From: Tetraselmis striata
Taxonomy: Eukaryota > Chlorophyta > Chlorodendrophyceae > Chlorodendrales > Chlorodendraceae
Assembly (NCBI GenBank): GCA_006384855.1
Contig: VCJN01002371.1
Coordinates: 62,001-126,000, forward strand
Direction of reading: 5' to 3'
DNA: 64,000 nucleotides
In this document: piece by piece, positions 10,741-21,543 of the stretch
Layout of the letters: each line of letters opens with the position of its first letter
Position numbering within the stretch: the first letter of the stretch is position 1
The notes under the pieces: generated by a model
Told to the model about the DNA's origin: nothing
The model's database searches: none
The model's input: only the letters and a program-made list of their open reading frames with translations
Position numbers and translations under genes: made by a program

Positions 10741-12082
10741 CGAATGAGGGAGCGCACCACCAGGAAGGTGTAGTAGTCAAAGGCAAAGTTGAGGCGGTTG
10801 GGCATGCCGAAGCTGTACATGCCCGTCTCCTACAAGGCGGCGGAGCGACTCAGGGCGGCAGACATCACCCAGCATGCTTGCAGTGCACTGTGTGGCCAAG
10901 GACGGGTGATTGCATTCATTGTACGGACAAGGGACCGGTGTGGGGGGGGGGGGAGCACCTTGACGCTGGGCAGCGCCTGCACCAGCAGCCAGACCTCCGA
11001 CACCACGCCGATCGGGTACAGGATGATGAAGGCAGTGTAGCGCAGCCAGGTGAGAAAGGCTGGGCAGGCGCCGGCGGTAGTGGCGGCGTACCACGGGTAG
11101 CGGATCACCTGGAGGCCCGCAGCGCTCATTTCCACAGGGAGCGACCAGGGGGCGGGGGGGAGGGGGGAGGCTGGGGAAGCGGGGCAGGGGGCGGCTGGAC
11201 GGGGTCAAGGCTGAGGTGGCGGAGCCATCATGGGGGGCAGCAACAGCGTGACCTATACCTCGCTGAGTCCCCAGGCGATGAAGAGCGGCGCCACGGCCGG
11301 GGAGGAATGCAGCTGCAGCGTGGCGAGGCGAGAGGGCGGGCCGTGTCAGCGTCGCGTGTTTGCCTATCCAGGGGCACCAAGCCGCAGTTGGGCGCGGAGT
11401 GACTCACCGCGGGGATCTGATAGAGGACGGCGTACAGGACATGCGACCTGCCGACCCACTGTATCAGCGCAGCGGCGACTCCGCTTCTCACCAGGCCTTT
11501 GGTGGGGGTGGAGTGAGGAGAAGGAGGGGTGGGGAACACGCGAGAGAGCTCCTCAGCCTCCCAGAGCTGCTGGCCTAGGGGGATGGGCGGGCCCTACTCC
11601 GGCAGTGGCAGCAGGCAGGGCTCACCTGTGGCGGCATGGAGAGCCTCCAGAAGCGATAGGCCCTGGTAGTAGCCTGAACAGGTCGCAGAGGGGTCATAGC
11701 TCAGAGAGCCCGGGGGGGGGGGGGGGGTAGCGCTCGGGTCATCAACTTTCGTCCGCGCGAAAAAGATAATTAAGCTCATTTGGCATCGATCGTGACCGGC
11801 GTTTTAGAGTTTCCGGGAATATATCGGTTGTTTATAGTTTTACGTGCTGTTTCATGCTCACGAATAATGTAAGGAATCCGCCCTCCGGGCTCCGCCTGTC
11901 GGCGCGACTAACGGGGAGGAGGGTGCTGGGGCGGACTCACAGACGAGGAGGCCTGCGGCAGCAAAGACGGTATCGGTGCTGGAGGTGCGGTGGATCTCTA
12001 GGGCGGACACGCCCAGGACCGCCGCCCAGCCCAGCGCCTGCACCACATTGTACAACACTAGGTAGGCCTCCTTCATCGCCAT
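10416..12082 (-). CDS. PAS2: Very-long-chain (3R)-3-hydroxyacyl-CoA dehydratase (PTPLA/PAS2/PHS1 family)
   Basis: Eight exons, minus strand: 12082-11941, 11673-11626, 11496-11408, 11312-11259, 11108-10959, 10829-10758, 10609-10551, 10458-10416. They join in phase to 218 residues, the usual family size. The enzyme performs the third step of the ER fatty-acid elongation cycle, dehydrating 3-hydroxyacyl-CoA to trans-2-enoyl-CoA. The N-terminus has YLVLYNVVQALGWAAVL; the middle LEALHAATGLVRS then FIAWGLSEVIRYPWY; catalytic Tyr142 and Glu149 sit in YPIGVVSE; then ETGMYSFGMPNRLNFAFDYY. About six membrane spans are expected. The tail ends KTKTN, a KxKxx-type ER retrieval signal. The exon-7 acceptor (CCCAAG before GCG) was chosen because other choices run into a stop. 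Poly-C tracts (sense strand) follow two of the donors. Confidence 0.9.
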
Positions 12083-12119
12083 CGCGCTCCGAGCGGTGCC
12101 TTCCGGGCAATTCGCCAAC

Positions 12120-12146
12120 AGCGGCGTGGCTTGTGGCCCCGCTTGG

Positions 12147-12180
<34 letters not shown>

Positions 12181-13290
12181 CTGTGCGACAGACGACCGCT
12201 CAGAGGCGGGAGTAGGACGGGATGTGCGGAGTATCCAGATGGAACGTAAGCCAGAAACTGAGCCGCGCACCAGCTTGCTCGGTTTGCTGTTCTATACGGC
12301 GACGACAGCCGCTGTTCCGATGATCCAGTTAAAAACGGAAGCGCGAGCGAGAACGGAGGGGATGGTGTCAAGATGTGCCGTTTGTTATTACTAATTACAT
12401 GAGCTAGCAGCAGAGGGCGATATCAGGGAATCACCAAAAAAGGACAATCAGAAAGGTCCTCTACAGCAGCGAAAGGTCCATAACAGTGCCGTTGTTATGC
12501 ATGCTGTAATCCTTAGCTGCTGGGGCCGCCGCGCGGCGAGAAACGCGCCCTCAAATGTACTGCAGTACTGGTGTGAATTACACAAAGTAGGGCAGTAACA
12601 AATACACCTACTGCTAAAAGCAGTATACGCGAAAAGATCAACATAGAAATTGGTTCCTGGCAGCTAAGTGACTTAGTGGTTCCCTTGGCTCCTTGGTTCT
12701 TGGCTCCCTGTCCTCCTGCTCGACCTTGGTTTCAGGCTTATGTCTCTCTTGCTGGCAACCTTTCATAGTTGCTGTTAGTTACTTCTGTTTGTAGTGCGCT
12801 TTTTTGAAAGCCCTTACGTAATAAATACATCAACATAGAAATCCGCCTAAAGGAGGCCTATAGAACATGTACTAGTATATATGTTGTCGGTTACAGACTG
12901 ACAGGATTAGCGCCTAGAGAGTGCACGGAAGGTACTGGGGAAGGAAAGGCATAAAGGAAACTAAGGATAAAAAGTAGCAGAACTCGTCTATATTTACTAT
13001 ATCCATATCTCTAGCATCCATATCGCTAGTATCTATACTATCCATATTCGCTTTCCTGACTTCATGGCCCTCGCTCACGGCTTCCAACGTACGGGTGACG
13101 CAGCCTCACGACTTGATACCCTGCGCTTGTAGAGCACATGCGCCGGGCCGGGCTCCCTATCGCTTTTCCAGTCGGATCACGAGTCAGCCCGCAAGATTCC
13201 CCATGTTCATTGCTTATTCGGCCGTCGCTGCGCGGGTGCTGGGCCTTCGCCGGCGCGGGGGTTCCGCACTTGTCACATGCCATGGCCCCA
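12120..13290. other. Intergenic, nothing recognised
   Basis: Starts with a ~30-base G homopolymer (12151-12181) upstream of the dehydratase start. The rest has no coding signal. A stretch near 12915-12985 (GTGCACGGAAGGTACT and following) resembles 44085-44140, so it may be a small dispersed repeat. Confidence 0.4.
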
Positions 13291-13309
13291 CGTGTCGTGT
13301 TGACCCCTT

Positions 13310-14202
13310 ATGGCTTCGCTCTCCGGAAGTACGGATAGCTCGAACCTGAACACTTTTGTCGTGGATCATCTGCCCATCTGCCCCGTCGCGGACTACAAGC
13401 ACCGCATGCATACGGCTCTGAACAACCTGTGGGCTTCCGTGGCGATTGAAGCGGAGGCGGTGCTCGACCGGGCCCGCTCGGGAGTCGGCGACTTGACGAT
13501 CCTTGAGACGAGTGGGCTGCGGCCAGCGGAGTGACCGCTCGCAGCCGTCATATTTGACGTTGGCGGGATGGGGGGCCCGGCGTGCGATTACATGATCGAT
13601 CTCGCGGGCGTGTTCTCCCCGACCCCCACTTGGGGCAACGGCACCCGCTTGTGCACCCCGGGCGGGATCGCGGCGATAGAGGCGAAGCACAACAAAATAA
13701 GCGGGCGGCGGACCGGGCGTCGTCCGCCCCAGTGCAGGGTGTTCACCGGTACTCCCCTTTTGTGGTTGAGGACGACCGCGGCCGCCTCGGAAAATCCGCT
13801 TTGACGGTGGTCTACATCTTCGCGGTGTTGCTTGCTGTGCGCAACTTCCCTGGCGGTCCTTCCGCCCCGACTTCGTGCTTCCTTCGTGGACAGTCCGTCC
13901 ATGCTCTTCGGAACTTTGTCGCAAGCCAGCCCGCTGAGTTCCGCCATCACCTGTCGCGCACGCGGCGGGGGTTGTTGCAGCGAGTCTTTGCTTGCGTGCA
14001 TAGTACCTTGCATGGGCGGCATTCTGTGCCGGAGTGCAGACGGCCAACTTTGATACGTCGTCAGTCTGCCCGTGCTCATTCCGCACCCTGTTCATGTGCT
14101 GCTTCCACCTCGCAATTGTTGTAGTGGACGTTCCCTATTGCATTTTTGGGTGATTTCCTGATCGCCTTTTGCACTTTTTGCAGCTAGCTCATGTAACTAT
14201 AT
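13310..14202 (+). mobile_element. Retroelement ORF fragment with EAK motif, plus its 3' tail
   Basis: Frames on the plus strand read as one decayed coding region: FVVDHLPICPVADYKHRM, then CDYMIDLAGVFSPTPTWGNG with IAAIEAKHNK, then FVVEDDRGRLGKSALTVV. They are interrupted by a TGA at 13532 and a frame change near 13700. The Asp...Glu-Ala-Lys arrangement resembles a PD-(D/E)xK nuclease core, as found in restriction-like endonuclease LINEs; that is inference. The 3' part (about 13955-14202) is repeated at 63660-63896, which shows it is a dispersed element. Both copies end in TAGCTCATGTAACTAT. Confidence 0.6.
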
Positions 14203-14790
14203 CTATACTATCCATCCAGCATGCCATTATCCGTCTTATACCCTGTATCGCCATACACGCGTCCGTTGGCATACCAATGATGCTGATATATCCACTTATA
14301 TTGCCACTGTAATCAGAATAATACTCACCCTCACAAACTCGGAGTAGCACAGACTCGTGCCACCATAAGCGCATCCCCTCACACCAATACCGCGGCGGTA
14401 CTCGTACATAGTCGCTATGTGGTTGGTAGCTCTATAGCCAGGGTATGCTGGTCGTACCCATGCTCTGCCATGCTGCACGAGCATCAAATCCTTTTAATGT
14501 ACACTCAGTAGCGGGTTTCAGGGTTCCCAATAATGTATAGGGTCATGATAAGGGGCTTGCGGTGTAATACTAGTGACCCTACCTGTACATTCAAAAGCAC
14601 CGCTGCAGGACGAGATGCTGACCCTACCGGGACAGGTAAATTCTTATAATTTAAAAGAAGGATTTGCGCTATATCCTTGTACATATTGCGACTATACATG
14701 CTGTGGAACCTCTACACCATTTATATGTTTATTTTATTACATACATGTGTGTAGTCGCTATATAAGGATTATATGGGTACCATGTAGTAT
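14203..14790. other. Short intergenic segment between two retroelement fragments
   Basis: AT-richer than its surroundings and rich in TATATCC, TACATG and GTACTCG words. No coding or RNA signal found. Confidence 0.35.
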
Positions 14791-14796
14791 GTATGT

Positions 14797-15985
14797 GGCG
14801 CTTGGCGACGACAATGCTGGACAATCAGTGCTTGCGGTCCGTGCCTCATTGGGGTGGCCACTGCACCGATGATGCGGGAATTGGATATTGCGCCCATAGA
14901 GGCTACGGCCGCTGCGGCACGGGCTCGGGCGTTCCTTAAAGCATCCGACTTGCATACATGTATAACCCATTTAGTAGATCAGCCAAGTCGGGCGCGCCCT
15001 AACACGTAGACGTCAGGGACTGTGCGGTGGTTAGATCGACTAGCTAGGGCGAACATAGGGCTAGCTGAGGGGGCGCACCTTATACTTGAGCGGAGGTCAC
15101 TAGCCGCGCGCGATGCCGCTAAACTAGTAAAGGCATCGGTGTGGGCGCGTTACGAATCGTCGGCATCGTTAGCACGTAATGACACCTGGGGTATATATGT
15201 CCAGGCGTCCATTCATTGCGCCAAACCCGTTGCCACATTACGGTGTGGGTGTCCCCGCGGGGGTTGTGGCCGGGTTGCACATTATGATACAATTACGCAC
15301 CCGAGTATTTCCCACTGCCCGCCGATTGGCCCGGATTCATGCCATGCCTGAGCGGTTCCTTGAACACTGCCCTGCATGTGGCGGAGGTGAATCTGAGACT
15401 ATCGAACATATGTTGGTGGAGTGCCCGCGGTGGGGGTATCACCGTCATAATTTTGGGTTGTTAGTTCCGGAGTTCAGGGATTTTATTAGTAGTCAGGTTA
15501 TTGCGTCAACACCTGAGGACTTAACTGCCTTTATTTTGGGCGGGGTCCCCCCCTCCCTTCACGGCGCCCTGGATTTTACTGGGAATGGGAAATTTTTCCA
15601 GCTATGGCGTCGGGCCCTCCCTCACATTGCCTTTTTTGTTGCACATGTATCGCACTCCCGAAATGCTTTGCTCCGCGGGTTGGGGCTTGCCCCAACTCGC
15701 ATTACTCGAATGGGCCGACGCCTAAACGGGTAGGGCGGACCTTTCGTGGTCAGTGCCGGGTATTTTTGATGGCAGTGTTTTAGACGGCGGTGATCCAACA
15801 GTGTTGGAAATTCCGTCACTGGCCTTTAATTAGTCTTGCAGAATGCTTCGGCAATTTGCTTGATGACTATAACGGAGCGTCGCCTACCCAGGGCTTTCAG
15901 TAACTGGATTGCTGCCCAAACGGCCGTTATTGTAGAGACGCTGCAAGGGTTTCACTGGTGCCAGTCCTGTCCCGGGGGCGGGAAA
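14797..15985 (+). mobile_element. Truncated LINE: C-terminal part of ORF2 with zf-RVT and 3' tail (copy B)
   Basis: The coding part begins around 14797 (NAGQSVLAVRASLGWPL, then ELDIAPIEATAAAARARAF) and continues with a stop near 15007 and a frameshift near 15185-15260. From about 15300 the frame is clean to the TAG at 15731-15733. It contains CPACGGG, then ETIEHMLVECPRW: a Cys-x2-Cys ... His-x4-Cys array typical of the zf-RVT domain at the end of non-LTR reverse transcriptases. A ~250-base 3' tail follows to about 15985, ending in a GGGGGCGGGAAAA-type sequence. Tail pieces recur at 466, 24004, 54785 and, inverted with coding sequence, at 62700-63390. It is 5'-truncated and inactive. Confidence 0.82.
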
Positions 15986-16245
15986 ACAATGCTGGATTAG
16001 GCCCGCCGCCGTCGTCGAAAACCTATCGGCGGGGCGGACGATAAAAGGAAGCCGCGAGCAGCGGAGCGTCGAAAAAGCGCGACAGGGCGGTATTTGATGC
16101 TGCCAAGGCCACCAAGGAAAGCAGACGGCACCGACCGCAGTCTGTGAGCAGCTGCAGAGGGGCAGTGCGGCGCGCGACGAAAAGCTCCTTCCTGGCTGTG
16201 CACAACGAAGGCGCGTCGGATTCGCCCTATCGAACGTCGAGCAGG

Positions 16246-19200
16246 ATGTGGGGTGGCTTGGGCGGGGATGCCGTGCGACGAAATGGCACGACGCCGCGAA
16301 TCCTGCAGGCCGTCCGGGCGGGCGACGCTGCCGCCGTTCTGAGGGCCATGCGTGACGGCCTGGATCCCAGCGCACCCGATGAGGTGGCGAGCCCCTGCTG
16401 ACACGAGTGTACATACTACGGGGCCAGGCATACGGATAGTATGGTTTTGTGGACCCCCCATTCTCCCCTCGAACAGGGATAAACTGCACTCCAGTCGATA
16501 CTTCTCAGAATAGACACGGAACTTTCGGTGCGGTGTGTCAGAACAATTTGTCGTTACTCTTTGGGGACCCCTGGACCCAATAAAAGGTGTGGCTTTCCTG
16601 CAGGGCGGGCGGACAGCGCTCTCCGTGGCTGCTGAGCTTGGCGACGTCCACGTCGTGAAGGCCCTGCTGCAGGATCCCAACCTCCCGCTCAACCAGCAGG
16701 ACCAGGTGGACCACCCTGACGCATGCGGGTCTGCCAAGTAGTGCCTCGCACTTGCAACAGAGCTCCGGCCGGCGGTCATCGTGCTGCGGTTACCAGTGGG
16801 TTTTACTCGGGGGAGGGGGGGGTCTGCTCGGGTCGTTCCCAAGTGTGTTTTCGCATCCAGCCGGTGCCCATGCCTGCTGCTTATGCCGCCACCCCTGCAG
16901 CTGGGAAGGACGCCGCTGGCGTATGCCGCATCGGGAGGGCACGCCGCGGCGCTGCAGGTTCTCCTCGCTGAGGGCGGGGATCCGGGCTTGCAGGATCTGG
17001 TGCGCGGCTGGCTCTCCCCCCCCCCCCCCCTGCCCTGCCCTGCCCTCATGCGGCTGATCACAATCGCGCGCCCGGTTGCGACGCACACGGTGCTGACGAT
17101 GGCGGTGGGCGACAGAATCGCTGCACGCCACTGCTGTACGCGGCTGCAGGGGGGCACGCGGCATGCGTGGCGCTGCTGGCCTCGGCGGGGGTGGATGTGA
17201 ACCACTGCGATCAGGTCCTAGCCCCCCAGCCCCCCCCCCCCCCTCTCCCCATTCCCCCCTAAAAACTCAATGAATGACAGGTTTGCCGACACGGGTGCCG
17301 GCTCGCCTGTAAGAACCCTTCATATAAGCCTGTACCTGGACTTGCATGCCACCCGTAGCAACATTCGCCATGGGTTGTCTATAGTTTTGTCTACGTTTGA
17401 CCTTTGGCAGGTGGGGCAGGCCCTTATTCGCATTGTTATAAATACCGCGCCGGCCCCGGCAGCAGCGGAGGCAGCAGTCATCCTGCAAATGGCCAGCGAC
17501 GAACGGTGCTGGCCGCTGCAGCGCGCTCACTCTGCGTGCTTTGGTGCACAAGCAGGGCGGCCACAGCAGCCTGATGCTCAGCAGCGCCATTGGCGACACC
17601 GAGACGGTGGATCACCTCCTGGCGAGGGCGGCTCACCCGGACATTGCCAATAAGGTGGGACGACTGCAGGGATCAGCGGCCATGGTGCCTTGCTGGACCA
17701 CCTGGCTGTGACACAGCTTCGCCCGTCTTGGTTGTGATTCGTGTCAGCATCTGGCATTTGGCACTTTCGGTTGAAATAAGCAAGGCCATCATGTGTTACT
17801 ATCACGTTTTACCCCCCCCCCCCCCCCCCCCTCATTTTCTCGAGCTACCCATTCCTCCAAGTTGACGGTCCTGCCGGTACAATAGGCAGCGCAAAGGCTG
17901 GGGGCCTGCGGGGCGCGCAGCTCGCTTCAGCTGCTAGTTCTGGAACGCGCAGCGCGCGCCCAAATACCGATGCATCAGGCTGAAAACTGCGCTACGTACT
18001 GTCGACAGTTCCGACTTCTAATCAGGGGTCTCTCCCCCCCTATTGTTTTCCGCGGAGCACTTTAGGCACCTAAACCACCATATCAAAGTGTGGTGGTCGA
18101 AAAAGCATCGGTCTGCGTGTGTGCACAGGGATGAAAAGGTGTAACCTGAGATTGCCCTACGAAAGTGTTCACATCGAACCTGCATAGTTGGCTTACCCTG
18201 CGTAAGGGCATGCGGCTTCCATCGTGAATGATGCTTTATTCCTCTCCTTTCTTTTCAGATCATTGGCAGCCAGAGCCTCTCGTAAATTGCTGGGGAAAGG
18301 TCGCCCACTTCTATGAACAAATGATTGCCCGCTTACTCTGGCAGGAGGGCACCACTGCGCTCATGTTTGCCTGCATGGCTGGGAACACCGAGGTCGTGCA
18401 GCTGCTGGTGGGAGCGGGTGCCAATGTGGAGGCGCAAGACGGCGAGGTGCGGCATGGGTAATGGAGGAGAGTGGAGGGGGGGGGGGGGGGGGTTGTCGCA
18501 CGCCATGGGCGCCGTGGCTGAGCATCCACGGGACTCCGTGGCTGGCAGGGTCTGGCAGCTAGCGACATGACGGGCGACGCGGACATCCGGGGCATGCTGC
18601 GGCAGGCGGCCGCCAGATGCTCGCTCTACCGGCACCGCTTCAGTGTCATGGCGAGTTGCCCCCCGATTGAGCGGGGAGAGGGGGGGCAACATGATGTCTG
18701 CTGCCGGGCGGAGTTCCGGGTTGTCGATGTTTGTGTTTGATGCGTGACGTTCCTTTCTTTTGAGCATAAGCTGTAGTAGGACAACGCGGCGGTTTGGACG
18801 TTGAGTCTGATTTTCTGAAGGGGAGAGACCCTCTGGACTATCCTGGAACACAATCCTCCGACCCTTGAAACCCTGTCCCTGAGGGTACAGGCCGGGATCC
18901 ACCCCCCCCCCCCCCCCCCCCCCCCCCCTCCCCCCCGTCATCCTGTCCAGCTGGTGGGTGCCTGAGCAGTGTTGGCCCTGCGCCCACAACAGAGCGCGGC
19001 AAAGAGCTCCGCCACCCCGTTTGGATGCTGCGAGATTGCGGAGGACATCGTCAAAGGTGGCGCCTGCGGCCGCCTCCCCCCCCCCCCCCCCCCCCACCCG
19101 CTTCTAGCCTGCGTGCACCTGACCACCCATGCACTGCCGGGTTTGTGTATGTTCTTGCTTATTATCAATCGATATGTACGCATGTACGGGTACCGGCGGG

Positions 19201-21497
19201 GTAAATAGAACACTGATGCGAATATGATATGATGCTGCCCTGACCGCCAGAGGTCACATGTAAAGGAAACTGTAGCCAGCCCCTAGCGAATGCTCTTCGA
19301 GTCTGCATGTAAGGCCAATTCCGGGCTTATCTACAATAACGCGTTCTGCAGGGCTCTTACAGGCGCCACGCTCATCCGGGTGCCGACATACCGCTGGTTA
19401 TCACCAGCAGTTCGTGCGATCGTGCGTTCCCCATGCGGGCGGAGTAATGCCGCATTGTATGCAGGACGAACTGTATGTGCAATACCACGGAGCCCGGACG
19501 CCGCCACGCCACATTATCGATCCGATTATCAGTACTTAGCGACCTGTCATTATAGGTGCGCGTCGTCGACTTATTATCTCCGCGGCGCCCGCCGTCGCGC
19601 CCGCCGACGCTTGGTCGCTATAACGAACCGTCAATCGCCGACATTCGTCCGGGCGCGTCGCCCAATTTAACTCCCGTTTTGGCGGGTTTTCGTACGGAGA
19701 CAGTATGATTTGCCGTGTATCCCATCTTCTACACCACATCGGCACCCGTACGTGTGTGTAAACGAGCTGTTTGGTGCTTTATATGCCACGTACCAAGCAG
19801 CGGGCAGCTACTGCAGAGAGACAAGGACACCGTCCCGGGCATGCTACGGACACTGACGGCTCAAGCCGCGCCTTGCGCCTTTGCGTTGTTGTACCCTCGG
19901 CGCAGGTGTGATGGTGGAGCTGCGCTTCTACGAGTCCCAGAGCCGCAGGGACGCCGTCCTGGCGCGCCTCAGAGGGCTCAGCTCAGAGTGCGTGACCCCG
20001 TATCCTTGCATTGGTCTGAGGCTAGGGGCGTCCCCCCCCCCCCCCCCCCCCCCCCCGTCTTCGCGTCCGGAGTTGTACACCGTACCATTTAATTGAGTTC
20101 TCGGGTCCCAAAAATGTGTTTCTTGCAGCGACATCAGAACATCCGCGTAGTATTCGTGCTGTACTCGGATCTTCTGTCAGATAAATATAGCCTTTTCTCT
20201 CTTCGCGCGCGGGGAGGGGGGTCAAAATAATAAGATACCACGAACCCAGAGCATGGTTACGGTAGGTACGTGCTCCGGGCCTTGGGGTTTGTTAAGGCTC
20301 CGGTCACGCGTGTTAAGGTGTTCAGGATTTAGATATTTGTTGCCATGTCATATCGACGGCCATTTTTTGGCCATCTCGCCGTCCTCCAAAGGTGGTTGAA
20401 TATGGGAAGTAACCACACAGAGACACACACAACTTGTGTATATGAAATATGTGATGACATACATATATATATACATGCATACATATATACATATATTTTA
20501 TATATCATATCATTTATATGTTTCGGTTTTACATGGGTTATCATGGCATGTCTAATATATACGTGATACATCACGTTTATTGCGTCATCTCGGTTTCTGA
20601 TTTGCAATGAGCTGGGAACAATCTTTGGTTAAGGGCATGGAGTTGCCACTGCGTCAGCGGGTGTTGACCGGCGTTTAACTCCATGCGCATCCTGCGCCCC
20701 TTCCTTTGCCCCGTCACGGCATGGACGTGCTGCCTCGTGATCTCACCCTCACCGGATCTGCCCGCCACTGCTGCTCCTGCCGCAGCTTTGTGGCCAACTT
20801 GCCAGTCGAGGATTGGATCGCAGAGGCGCCGCACTATGTGTTCACAGATGCGGACCGCCATCACCGCCACCCGCACTGCATGGTGGTCACCGCCGGTGAG
20901 ACCGCAAGCCCCACACCGGCTAGTACCCTTGCCACGGCTCATTGCTCCCCCCTCCCCCCCCCCCCCCCCACAAAGACACAGACCATCACCAACTACCACC
21001 ACCACCACCACTGCTTGGTGCTGCGTTGGCATACTGAACGCCAAGGCGGCACCACGCGCCGGCAGGGGAGCAGTCCCTCGAGGAGGTGCTGCGGGAGGCG
21101 AGCATGATGAGCTTCATGGAGACCATGCACATCTTCCGCAGCATGCTGGAGGTAGCGCCGCGTCTTGGCTATGCTATGCTATGCTACGCTCTGATATGCT
21201 ATGCTATGATATGATATGGCACAGTATGCTATGCTGAGCTTTACTTTGCGATGGTACGCTATGCTGTGCTATGCTGCTATGCTATGATATCTTATGATGT
21301 GTTGCTCTATGCTAGGCTAGGCTACGCTATGTGTTCAACCCATGGTTCTTGAAGTTTGCACCAAATAGGCGTCGATATCGATACGTCAAGGCAACGCAGA
21401 TCCCTCCCGCCGTGTGTGTGAAGCTGCAAAGACGATCCCTGCCGGGCATGAACGCTGTCAGATGCCCTCTGATCCTCCCTTCTCCACCCAACAAGTG

Positions 21498-21543
<46 letters not shown>

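Noticed and set aside
16144-16245. Longer N-terminus for the ankyrin gene
   Set aside because: The codon at 16144 is GTG; the first ATG in frame is 16246.
19290-19670. 126-codon plus frame inside the ankyrin-pseudokinase gene
   Set aside because: No motif, flanked by plausible intron sequence, and phases of the surrounding exons join without it.
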